Part shown: positions 15,083-22,640 of the stretch, in pieces
Numbering within the stretch: position 1 is the first letter of the stretch
Layout of the letters: each line of letters begins with the position of its first letter
Assembly: GCF_947581915.1 (NCBI RefSeq)
Contig: NZ_CANPWG010000066.1
Location: 1 to 50,266, forward strand
From: Candidatus Palauibacter scopulicola
Lineage (GTDB): Bacteria; Gemmatimonadota; Gemmatimonadetes; Palauibacterales; Palauibacteraceae
Direction of reading: 5' to 3'
DNA length: 50,266 nucleotides
Notes under the pieces: generated by a model
Databases searched by the model: none
Told to the model about the DNA's origin: nothing
Seen by the model: only the letters and a program-made list of their open reading frames with translations
Position numbers and translations under genes: made by a program

Positions 15083-15735
15083 GCCGGCGCGGGGCGGCGC
15101 TGGGCGTGGCGCTCGCCGGCGCGCTCTCCGCTCAGGCCTGCGTGTGGTCCGTCCCCCTCGCGACGACGCCGTCCGCCGGCCCGACGACGCCCGCCGACCC
15201 GTCGAGCTACGCCGTCGGCTGGACGCAGACCGGCATCGCCTCGTGGTACGGGGAGCCGTTTCACGGCCGGACCACGGCGTCCGGCAACACCTACGACATG
15301 GATGCGATCTCCGCCGCCCACCAGACGATCCCGTTCGGGACCCGGATCCGCGTGGACAACCTCGACAACGGGCGCTCCATCGACCTCGACGTGACCGACC
15401 GCGGCCCCTTCGTGGCCGGCCGCATCCTGGACCTGTCCCGGGGGGCGGCGAGGGAGCTCGAGATGATCGGGCCCGGTACGGCCCGCGTGCGGATCACCGT
15501 CATCGGGACGGCTACCCCGGTCACCGCGCGCGGCGGCTGCGTCGTCGTCCAGGTCGCCTCCTTTCGCGAGCGCGGGAACGCCGAGGCGAAGCGGGACGAA
15601 CTCGTGCGGGCGGGGTTCGAAGCCTCGATCGAGCCGTACGAAAACATGTACCGCGTCGTGGCCGGCCCCTTCGCGGATGAGCCGGCGGCCGGCCGCGCCC
15701 GCGAAACGCTGGGCGGGTTCCTGCGCCGCTGCTGA
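15079..15735 (+). CDS. rlpA: RlpA-like septal lytic transglycosylase, SPOR domain
   Basis: 218 residues: a lipoprotein-type signal (MSRRGAALGVALAG, Cys21), a double-psi beta-barrel RlpA domain (about 50-145) with GIASWYGEPFHGRTTASGN, AAHQTIPFGT and DVTDRGPF (D107), and a C-terminal SPOR domain (about 150-218; VVQVASFRERGNAEAKRDEL) that binds denuded septal peptidoglycan. By family it is a murein lytic transglycosylase acting in cell separation. The start is CTG 15079, overlapping the PhoX-like stop as CTGA; the first canonical in-frame codon, GTG 15106, would remove the arginines of the signal peptide. Confidence 0.82.
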   Translation: MSRRGAALGVALAGALSAQACVWSVPLATTPSAGPTTPADPSSYAVGWTQTGIASWYGEPFHGRTTASGNTYDMDAISAAHQTIPFGTRIRVDNLDNGRSIDLDVTDRGPFVAGRILDLSRGAARELEMIGPGTARVRITVIGTATPVTARGGCVVVQVASFRERGNAEAKRDELVRAGFEASIEPYENMYRVVAGPFADEPAAGRARETLGGFLRRC

Positions 15736-15903
15736 CCGTGACCTCGCCCCCACTTCAGTCGTGCTAGACCGGAATAGCGAAGGTCGGGTGCCTCGGGTAG
15801 CTTTCGACACCCCCTGACTGCTTGCCGTCCGCGTGGCGGCACGGCCCCCCGGGGTCCAGGAACCCGGACGGGCCGAAAGCAGCGGTCTCCTGGTGGAGGA
15901 TGT

Positions 15904-18900
15904 ATGCTTCGCAGAACTCACGCGCTCGCCGCGCTTGCCGCTCTCGCGGTCTTCTCGGGTCCCGCCGCAGCCGCGCTGGAAGGGCAGGCCGGCCGGTATT
16001 TCGGCCGGAACAAGGTCGTCTACGAGTCCTTCGACTTCGAGGTGCTCAAGACGCAGCACTTCGACATCTACTACTACGAGGAGAGCGCCGTCGGCGCGCA
16101 GATGGTCGGCCGCCTGGCCGAGCGCTGGTACGCCCGCCTCTCCCGGGTGCTCAATCACGAGTTCCGCCAGCGCCAGCCGATCATCCTCTACGCCGACCAC
16201 CCGGATTTCGAGCAGACGAACACCTCCGGACAGTTCATCGACGAAGGCACGCAGGGCTTCACGGAGATCCTGAAGCGGCGGCTCGTCATGCCGATGATGG
16301 TGTCGCTCCACGAGACCGATCACCTGCTCGGCCACGAACTCGTGCACGCCTTCCAGTTCGACATGACGGGGCAGGGGACCGGAGGCCCGGGACTGGACGT
16401 TCCCGGCGCGATCCGGCTCCCGCTGTGGTTCATCGAAGGGATGGCCGAGTACCTCTCGATCGGGCCCATCGACCCGTTCACGACGATGTGGATGCGGGAC
16501 GCCCTGGACCTGGAAGACGGGTTCCCGACGATCCCGGAACTCGCCGACCGGCGGTACTTCCCGTACCGCTACGGCCACGCGTTCTGGTCCTACATCGGCG
16601 GCGCGTTCGGGGACGACCGGATCGGCCGGATCCTCAACCTCGCCGCGCGCACGGGGAATGCGCTGGCGGCGATCGAAGCCGTCCTCGAGGTGCCGATCGG
16701 AGAGCTTTCGGACCGCTGGAAGAGCGAACTCGAGACCTACTTCGCGGACGCGCGCCAGGAGACCCGCTCCCCCGACGACTACGGGCGCCGCGTCGTCTAC
16801 GAGCCGCCCGATGAGGGCAAGCTCCACCTGGGCCCGGCTCTGAGTCCCAACGGCCTCGACATGGTCTACGTCTCGCAGAGCGACCTCTTCTCGATCGAGA
16901 TGTTCGGGGCCGACGCGCGCACCGGAGAGGTGAAGCGCCGCCTCACGAACAACGCGGTCGACCCGCACTTCGAGAGCCTCCAGTTCATCCACTCGGCCGG
17001 GGACTGGCACCCGAACGGCCGGCTCTTCGCGGTCGCCGGCATCAAGACGGGCAACCCGTTGCTCACGATCATGGAGGCGGAAAGCGGGAACATCGTCCAT
17101 GAGATCCCGGTCGAGGGGTTTCAGCTGGGCGCGATCTTCACGCCGAGCTGGTCGCCGGACGGGTCGCACATCGCCTTCAGCGGCCACTCCGCCGGGTTCA
17201 CCGACCTGTACGTGATCAACGTCGAGACCGGGCAGCTGAGGCGGCTCACGGAGGACCCGTACGCCGATCTCCAGCCCGCCTGGTCGCCCGACGGCCGGTC
17301 GGTGGCGTTCGCGACGGACCGCTTCACCACCGACCTGGAGTTGCTCGTCCCGGGGACGTACCGGGTCGCGCTGCTGGATCTGGAAAGCGGTGAGATCGAG
17401 CCGCTGCCGGGCTTCGACGACCAGTTCCGGAACTACAATCCGCAGTGGTCCCCGGACGGCGAAAGCCTGTACTTCGTGTCGGACCACGACGGGATCGCCA
17501 ACCTCTACCGGCTCGACCTCGAGACGCGGGAGCGGTACCTGGTCACCGACCTGTGGACCGGCGTGAGCGGACTCACGGCCATCAGCCCGGCCGTGTCCGT
17601 GGCCCGCGGTACGGGCGATGTCGCGTTCAGCGTGAACAAGGGCGGGCCGTTCAGCTACGAGATCTACGTGATCGACGATCCGGAGGTCCTGGCCGGAGTG
17701 CCGGCGCCCGAAATGCTCGTGGGCGTCGACGCCTCGATCATCCCGCCGCGCGAACGGCTGTCGACCGCGCACGCGGAGCTGCTCGACAACGCCCGGCTCG
17801 GCCTCGCCGACCCGATTACCTTCGAGGACGCCGAGTTCCGGTCCCCGCTGTCCCTCGACTTCATCTCGCAGCCCACGATCGCCTTCGGGGCGAGCGACTT
17901 CGGCGTCTTCTTCGCGGGCGGCGCGGCGCTGTTCTTCTCGGATCTGCTCGGCAACCGCACGCTCCAGACCATCCTCCAGGTCAACACCAGCTTCGGGGAT
18001 CTGCTTCAGGGCACGGCGGCCCTCGCGGGTTACGAGAACCGGTCGAGCCGCTGGAACTGGGCCTTCATCGGGGGGCAGGTGCCGTTCGTCACGCGCCAGC
18101 TCGGGCTCCAGCGGGTGACGGTCGGGGGCAGGCCCGTGAACGTCATTCGGGACTTCCGCTGGTTCGAGATCAACCGGGAGCTGACCGGGATCGTCGCCTA
18201 TCCGTTCAACCGGAACTCGCGCGTCGAGTTCTCCGCCTCGGCCCGCCAGATCGACTTCTCCGGCGAGATCGAGGAGATCGCCTTCGACTTCTTCACGGGT
18301 CAGCCTCTGGTCAACGAGGTCACGGACCTGCAGGACTGCGAGGGAGACGTGCTGTCGTTCAGCGCCGGGCCCTGCGCCTTCGCGTCGCTGTACACGGCGA
18401 GCGCAAGCGCGGCCCTCGTATACGACAGTTCGATCTTCGGCGGCACGAGCCCGATCGCCGGACAGCGCTACCGGCTGGAGGTGGAGCCGGCCGTCGGAAC
18501 GCTGAATTTCCTGACGGTGACGGGCGACGTCCGCCGATACGTCCGCGCCGGGCCGTTCACGGTGGCCGGACGGGCGCTTCACTTCGGCCGTTGGGGAGGC
18601 GGTTCGGAGGACCCGCGGCTGGGCCGGCTCTATCTCGGGGTGCCATCCCTCGTTCGCGGGTACGACAACCGGTCCATCGACGTCGCCGAGTGCACCGTCG
18701 CGAGCGGCCAGGCCGGGTTCTTCAGTTGTCCTCTCATCGGGAACCTCATCGGCAACCGCGTGGCGGTGGGCAACGTGGAACTGCGGCTTCCTCTCCTGGG
18801 CGGAATCGGCGTGGTCCGGGCCCCGGGGGTACCGCCGGTCGAGGTCGGCCTCTTCTACGACATGGGCAAGGCGTGGTCGGGCGAGACGCCCCTGAACTGC

Positions 18901-19068
18901 CCGGAAGGAAACTGCGCGTTCGAGGACCGGACCTGGGTGTCGAGCGCCGGCTTCCTGACGAGGGTCAACGTCTTCGGCCTCATGATCGCGGAAATCAATT
19001 TCGTTCGGCCCTTCGATCGCCCCGACAAGGGCTGGATCTGGCAGTTCAACCTGACGCCCGGCTTCTGA
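15904..19068 (+). CDS. Metallopeptidase / TolB propeller / Omp85 barrel fusion
   Basis: 1,054 residues. After a signal peptide (1-24) comes a gluzincin-type domain with HELVH (144-148) and WFIEGMAEY, where E178 is the probable third zinc ligand. Residues about 300-600 hold TolB/WD40-like blades (SWSPDGSHIAFSG, AWSPDGRSVAFATD, QWSPDGESLYFVSDHDG). From about 670 to the end is an Omp85/BamA-type barrel with VRGYDN (RGY at 918-920), ending in Phe. It should sit in the outer membrane with peptidase and propeller in the periplasm. Substrate and role are unknown. GGAGG precedes the ATG. It stands alone after a 168-bp gap in which I see no clear promoter. Confidence 0.82.
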   Translation: MLRRTHALAALAALAVFSGPAAAALEGQAGRYFGRNKVVYESFDFEVLKTQHFDIYYYEESAVGAQMVGRLAERWYARLSRVLNHEFRQRQPIILYADHPDFEQTNTSGQFIDEGTQGFTEILKRRLVMPMMVSLHETDHLLGHELVHAFQFDMTGQGTGGPGLDVPGAIRLPLWFIEGMAEYLSIGPIDPFTTMWMRDALDLEDGFPTIPELADRRYFPYRYGHAFWSYIGGAFGDDRIGRILNLAARTGNALAAIEAVLEVPIGELSDRWKSELETYFADARQETRSPDDYGRRVVYEPPDEGKLHLGPALSPNGLDMVYVSQSDLFSIEMFGADARTGEVKRRLTNNAVDPHFESLQFIHSAGDWHPNGRLFAVAGIKTGNPLLTIMEAESGNIVHEIPVEGFQLGAIFTPSWSPDGSHIAFSGHSAGFTDLYVINVETGQLRRLTEDPYADLQPAWSPDGRSVAFATDRFTTDLELLVPGTYRVALLDLESGEIEPLPGFDDQFRNYNPQWSPDGESLYFVSDHDGIANLYRLDLETRERYLVTDLWTGVSGLTAISPAVSVARGTGDVAFSVNKGGPFSYEIYVIDDPEVLAGVPAPEMLVGVDASIIPPRERLSTAHAELLDNARLGLADPITFEDAEFRSPLSLDFISQPTIAFGASDFGVFFAGGAALFFSDLLGNRTLQTILQVNTSFGDLLQGTAALAGYENRSSRWNWAFIGGQVPFVTRQLGLQRVTVGGRPVNVIRDFRWFEINRELTGIVAYPFNRNSRVEFSASARQIDFSGEIEEIAFDFFTGQPLVNEVTDLQDCEGDVLSFSAGPCAFASLYTASASAALVYDSSIFGGTSPIAGQRYRLEVEPAVGTLNFLTVTGDVRRYVRAGPFTVAGRALHFGRWGGGSEDPRLGRLYLGVPSLVRGYDNRSIDVAECTVASGQAGFFSCPLIGNLIGNRVAVGNVELRLPLLGGIGVVRAPGVPPVEVGLFYDMGKAWSGETPLNCPEGNCAFEDRTWVSSAGFLTRVNVFGLMIAEINFVRPFDRPDKGWIWQFNLTPGF

Positions 19069-19075
19069 CGGATTC

Positions 19076-19426
19076 GTGGGCCTGATCCGGAGCTGGCTCG
19101 TCAACGCGGCGGCGCTGTACGCGACCGCATGGCTCCTCGCCGGGGTCCGGGTCGACAGCCCGCAGGCGCTCATCGGCGGGGCGCTCGCGATCGGTCTCAT
19201 CAACGCGACCGTCCGGCCGGTTCTGCGTCTCGTGACCTTCCCGATCACGGTCCTGACGCTGGGGCTGTTCTACTTCGTCCTCAACGGCCTGATGTTCTAC
19301 CTGGCCGCGTCACTGATCCCGGGGTTCGAACTCGCCGGTCTCGTCACGGCCATCGGCGGCGCGCTCGTCATGTCGATCGTCGCGACCGTGCTGCACGTCT
19401 TCCTCAAGCCGCGCAAGAAGAAGTAG
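19076..19426 (+). CDS. Phage-holin-family-IV-like small membrane protein
   Basis: 116 residues with four hydrophobic segments and the family landmarks GLINATVRPVLRLVTFPITV and LGLFYFVLNGLMFYLAA, ending in a basic tail KPRKKK. Proteins of this group (PF04020-like) are widespread chromosomal inner-membrane proteins; the holin name comes from fold similarity and does not imply a phage. The start is GTG 19076, seven bases after the previous stop, with only a weak ribosome-binding site, so it is probably coupled to the gene before it. Confidence 0.72.
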   Translation: MGLIRSWLVNAAALYATAWLLAGVRVDSPQALIGGALAIGLINATVRPVLRLVTFPITVLTLGLFYFVLNGLMFYLAASLIPGFELAGLVTAIGGALVMSIVATVLHVFLKPRKKK

Positions 19427-19465
19427 CCGACGACGGCGCTCCGGGCAGCGTGTGAGAAATCCGGG

Positions 19466-20062
19466 CTAGGCGTAATACGGATTGCTGCCGGCGGCGTGGT
19501 CGGTCACGTCCTGCACGTCGACGATCTCCGGGGCCGCGTCCCGGATCATCTGCTTGATCCCCTGCGTGAGCGTCACGGAGGCCATGCCGCAGCCCTGGCA
19601 GCCGCCCCCCATCGTCACGTAGACGACGTTGTCGCGGATGTCGACGAGGCGCACGGTCCCGCCATGCGACGCCACCCCGGGGTTGATCTGCTCGTCGATG
19701 ACGCGGCGCACGCGGTCGACGAGCGGCCCGCCCAGCGGCGCGGAGCCGAGCGGCTGGATGTTGGGGTTATTGAAATGAAAGCCCGAGCCCTGGAGCGACT
19801 CCACCCAGTCGATGCGGGTTCCGGAAAGGATGTCCACGCTCTTCGAATCGACGACGACCTCGAAGCCGGGGGTGTCGAACGACTGGTCCTCGGCTTCCCG
19901 CTCGAAGGGTTCGATGAGCGCCATCTCGTACTCCGGCGCGATGGGGCTCGCGTTTTGAACGCTGACCCGTACCGCGAGGCCTTCCGCGGGGTCCTCGCTG
20001 ATGAACGATCGGATCCGCTCGCTGGCGGCGTCCGTGAATGTCAAAAGATCCTTGTCGGACAC
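19466..20062 (-). CDS. nfuA: NfuA-like iron-sulfur cluster scaffold
   Basis: 198 residues: an N-terminal A-type/HesB-like domain (about 5-95) lacking obvious cluster cysteines, and a C-terminal NifU-like domain (about 110-190) with GGGCQGCGMA (C155 and C158), which in NfuA holds a 4Fe-4S cluster shared between two subunits for delivery to target enzymes. The start is GTG 20062. Between it and the nearest AAGGAG lies a run of ten GA dinucleotides, an unusual and possibly unstable leader. It is the last gene of the run unknown gene-fur-pyrE-nfuA. Confidence 0.87.
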   Translation of the reverse strand: MSDKDLLTFTDAASERIRSFISEDPAEGLAVRVSVQNASPIAPEYEMALIEPFEREAEDQSFDTPGFEVVVDSKSVDILSGTRIDWVESLQGSGFHFNNPNIQPLGSAPLGGPLVDRVRRVIDEQINPGVASHGGTVRLVDIRDNVVYVTMGGGCQGCGMASVTLTQGIKQMIRDAAPEIVDVQDVTDHAAGSNPYYA

Positions 20063-20064
20063 GT

Positions 20065-20084
20065 TCTCTCTCTCTCTCTCTCTC
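20065..20084. repeat. (TC)10 dinucleotide tract in nfuA leader
   Basis: Ten TC units on the plus strand, read as (GA)10 in the nfuA mRNA. They lie between AAGGAG (minus strand, 20087-20082) and GTG 20062. Any slippage would change the spacing between ribosome-binding site and start codon. Confidence 0.8.
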
Positions 20085-20113
20085 CTTGGCGGTCTTGGCG
20101 GCGACTGCCGCCC

Positions 20114-20683
20114 TCAGGTCGCCCCCGCGGCCACGGCCGCCCTCAGGTCGCTCGCCGTATAGAGGACCATGGTCCGCAGACCCGCCCCCTCCAGCGTGGC
20201 TTTCCCCCCCTCCTCGCGGTCCACGAGGCCGAGTACCCCGAGCACCTCGCCGCGGGCCCGATTCACCGCCTCGACGGCCTGGAAGGCGGACCCGCCGGTC
20301 GTGATCACGTCCTCCACGACGACGACCCGCGCGCCGGGCTCGAAGCAGCCCTCGATCAACTGTCCCTTGCCGTGTCGCTTGGCGCGCTTGCGGACCGAGA
20401 ACGCGTGGATCGGGTCCCCCGCGCGCCAACTGGCGGCGGCGATGGCGTAGGCCAGCGGGTCCGCGCCCATCGTGAGGCCGCCGACCGCATCCGGCCGCAG
20501 TCCGGCGTCCCGGATGGTCGCGAGGCCGACCTCGCCCATCAGCACCTGGCCGTGCGCGTGCATGGTCGAGGTCCGGCAGTCGATGTAATAGTCGCTCCGG
20601 GCGCCGGAGGCGAGCACGAAATCCCCGAGCCGGAACGAGCGCTCGGCGAGCAGGTTCAGAAGTCTCGTATGGGCGGAACTCAG
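20114..20683 (-). CDS. pyrE: Orotate phosphoribosyltransferase
   Basis: 189 residues. PyrE converts orotate and PRPP to orotidine 5'-phosphate in pyrimidine synthesis. Landmarks: TRLLNLLAERSFRLGDF at the N-terminus, SGARSDYYIDCR, a basic flexible loop RKRAKRHGKG, and the PRPP-binding motif VVVVEDVITTGGSA (E124, D125). The only canonical in-frame start is GTG 20617, which would remove 22 conserved N-terminal residues. CTG 20683 lies five bases after a perfect AGGAGG, and the only in-frame codons upstream back to the fur stop are sense codons without ATG, GTG or TTG. I therefore start it at CTG. It follows fur by 27 bp. Confidence 0.86.
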   Translation of the reverse strand: MSSAHTRLLNLLAERSFRLGDFVLASGARSDYYIDCRTSTMHAHGQVLMGEVGLATIRDAGLRPDAVGGLTMGADPLAYAIAAASWRAGDPIHAFSVRKRAKRHGKGQLIEGCFEPGARVVVVEDVITTGGSAFQAVEAVNRARGEVLGVLGLVDREEGGKATLEGAGLRTMVLYTASDLRAAVAAGAT

Positions 20684-20688
20684 CGGAA

Positions 20689-20694
20689 CCTCCT
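20689..20694 (-). promoter_or_regulatory. Consensus Shine-Dalgarno sequence before CTG of pyrE
   Basis: AGGAGG on the minus strand, five bases from CTG 20683. It is the best ribosome-binding sequence in the fur-pyrE junction and decides the pyrE start. Confidence 0.7.
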
Positions 20695-20710
20695 GGTGTC
20701 GTGTGCCGAA

Positions 20711-21211
20711 CTAGCTGACCTGGCGAAGCGCCTGGCCGGATTCGACTTCGCAGCGGGCACAGAGCCCGTACAGCTTCAGTTGACGGTTCAGTACGTGGAA
20801 ACCGAACTGCCCGGCGACCTCCGTCTGGAGCCGGTTGAGTTCATCGCGCTCGAACTGGACCACGTCGCCGCACGCCGTGCAGATGAGGTGGTCCTGGTGC
20901 GCCCCGCCGATCTTCGCCTCGTACCGCTTGAAGCCCTCGTCGAAGTCGTGCTCCGTGGCGAGGCCGACGCGCACGAGGAGGCCGAGGGTCCGGTAGACCG
21001 TCGCCTTGCCCGCGCGTTCGCCGTCCTCCCGGAGGCGTTCCACGATCTCGTCCGCCGAAAGGCGCTGCCCGGACTCGAACAGGGCGCGGGAGATCGCTTC
21101 CCGCTGATGTGTGACGGGCAGATGATGCTCCTGCAGCGCGGCCCGGAAGAGGCCGAGCATCACGGCGGCGCAGCCGAGAGGCGGTCGGGGGGTGAGGGTG
21201 TCCGTAGTCAT
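20711..21211 (-). CDS. Fur-family metal-dependent repressor
   Basis: 166 residues: winged-helix DNA-binding domain (about 15-90) with recognition helix KATVYRTLGLLV, then a dimerisation domain with HQDH (105-108), CTAC (C111, C114) and CARC (C151, C154), which fits the Fur family's metal and structural zinc sites. Whether it senses iron, zinc or peroxide cannot be decided from the sequence. Its position before pyrE and nfuA in one run makes iron sensing attractive, since NfuA serves iron-sulfur assembly. No Shine-Dalgarno sequence is evident at ATG 21211. Confidence 0.83.
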   Translation of the reverse strand: MTTDTLTPRPPLGCAAVMLGLFRAALQEHHLPVTHQREAISRALFESGQRLSADEIVERLREDGERAGKATVYRTLGLLVRVGLATEHDFDEGFKRYEAKIGGAHQDHLICTACGDVVQFERDELNRLQTEVAGQFGFHVLNRQLKLYGLCARCEVESGQALRQVS

Positions 21212-21259
21212 GGTGCTGGTGGTCGTGTTCTCAACGCGCTGAGAAAATACGCGCGCTCG

Positions 21260-21994
21260 TCACGCCTGCAACCAGCGCGCCTCGAAGTCGTCCACGACCT
21301 GCCTCAACAGCCGGTCGACGGGGGAGGCCGGCCGGGGCGTGAGGTAGCGGTCCGAAAAGCGGTTCAGCGCCACGCGGAGGGCCGTGAAGGCCTTCGCGGC
21401 GTCGCGATAGCAACCGTCGAGTTGCTGGCGGCGGGCGAAGGGGGCGTCGGCGGCCAGCGAGAAGCCGGTCTGGCCCATGGCCTCGTAGTAGCCGAGGTCG
21501 GGTCCCCCTCGGCGTCGCTCCCGCGTGCTGATCCAGTCCGGGAAGAGGCCCGACAGCCAGAGCGCGAAGTTCCCGAGATGCGCGCTGAGGAGAAAGCCGC
21601 GGCGGCCGTCGGATTCGGCGATCTCCGCCACGAGGTCGACGAGATAGCGGTACTCGCAGTCGTCGTATTCGGCGATCCGGTGGGCCCGCGCCTCCCTCGC
21701 GAAGTGAAGGAAGATCGAGGTCACGTAGTCGGCCATGAGGCGGGACTCGACGCCGCCCTCGAGCAGGCTGTGACGCAGCGACACGTAGGAGAAGAGCGCC
21801 AGCGGCAGGGCCGCGAGTCCCGGTTCCGCGGCGAGCGCGCCGGGGGCTTTCGGGTGGTCGAGCAGCGCATCGATTCCCCGCTCCGAGACCAGCGTCTCGA
21901 GGCGGGTCCGGTCCTCGCCCTCGCGCGCGAGCAGGTAGACGAGTCGGGCCGCGTCATCCCGTCCGAAGGAAGCTCTGACATCCGGAAGAATCAT
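21260..21994 (-). CDS. Conserved-looking protein of unknown function
   Basis: 244 residues that I do not recognise. It is predicted cytoplasmic and largely helical, with no signal peptide, and contains an Arg-rich stretch (STRERRRGG) and aromatic-rich segments such as HLGNFALWLSGLFPDW and CEYRYLVDLVAEIAES. The start is well supported by GGGGGAG before the ATG. It is the first gene of the run leading into fur (48-bp gap) and is divergent from the DUF192 gene, so 21995-22126 should contain promoters for both directions. Confidence 0.7.
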   Translation of the reverse strand: MILPDVRASFGRDDAARLVYLLAREGEDRTRLETLVSERGIDALLDHPKAPGALAAEPGLAALPLALFSYVSLRHSLLEGGVESRLMADYVTSIFLHFAREARAHRIAEYDDCEYRYLVDLVAEIAESDGRRGFLLSAHLGNFALWLSGLFPDWISTRERRRGGPDLGYYEAMGQTGFSLAADAPFARRQQLDGCYRDAAKAFTALRVALNRFSDRYLTPRPASPVDRLLRQVVDDFEARWLQA

Positions 21995-22126
21995 GCCGCT
22001 CCCCCTTCCCGTGGTCCCCGTCCCGCCGGCCCCGCCACCTCGTTCCATACCCCAACCTCGCCTGCTAGTTTTGAGTTCGAGAGTGGCAGTCCGCAACGGA
22101 GTCGACCCGAATGACGACGATCTGAC

Positions 22127-22639
22127 ATGCTGAGAAAACGATGGAGAGAGCCCGGATTCGTGTGGCTGGCGGCGCTTGCGGCCGTGTTGCCGGGGTGCGG
22201 CTCGGTGGACGCGGGGGTTCGCGACGCCGGCGCCGCGGCGAATGGCGGGCAGGCCGCCGAAACGGGAACGGGCGCCGTCGCCCAGGCGCTGGAACTGGTC
22301 CCGCTCCGGGTGGGCGGGATCGAGATCCGGGTGGAGATCGCCGACGACGCCGACGAGCGCCAGCAGGGACTGATGTACCGCGAGTCGCTCGAGGAGAACC
22401 AGGGGATGCTGTTCGTCTACCCCGAGCAGCGCACGCTGGGATTCTGGATGAAGAACACGCTCATCCCCCTCGACATCGCCTACATCGACCGCGAAGGCCG
22501 CATCGTCGACATCCAGCAGATGGAACCGCAAACCACGGAGACCCACGACTCGGCCGCGCCCGCCATGTACGCGCTGGAGATGAACCAGGGCTGGTTCGAG
22601 GCCAACGGGATCCGCGTCGGAGACCTCATTGAGTTCTAG
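22127..22639 (+). CDS. DUF192 lipoprotein
   Basis: 170 residues with a lipoprotein signal (lipobox LPGC, Cys about residue 24), a Gly/Ala-rich linker and a DUF192 domain (about 60-168): VEIADDADERQQGLMYRE, MLFVYPEQRTLGFWMKNTLIPLDIAYI (shown by its parts GFWMKNT and PLDIAY) and PAMYALEMNQGWFEANGI. DUF192 proteins are small periplasmic proteins of unsettled function. No clear ribosome-binding site. The stop is one base before the fumC ATG, so the two are probably co-transcribed. Confidence 0.82.
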   Translation: MLRKRWREPGFVWLAALAAVLPGCGSVDAGVRDAGAAANGGQAAETGTGAVAQALELVPLRVGGIEIRVEIADDADERQQGLMYRESLEENQGMLFVYPEQRTLGFWMKNTLIPLDIAYIDREGRIVDIQQMEPQTTETHDSAAPAMYALEMNQGWFEANGIRVGDLIEF

Positions 22640-22640
22640 C

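Noticed and set aside
19076-19426. A prophage holin marking a prophage remnant
   Set aside because: No lysin, capsid, integrase or other phage gene is nearby; the family is a common chromosomal membrane protein.
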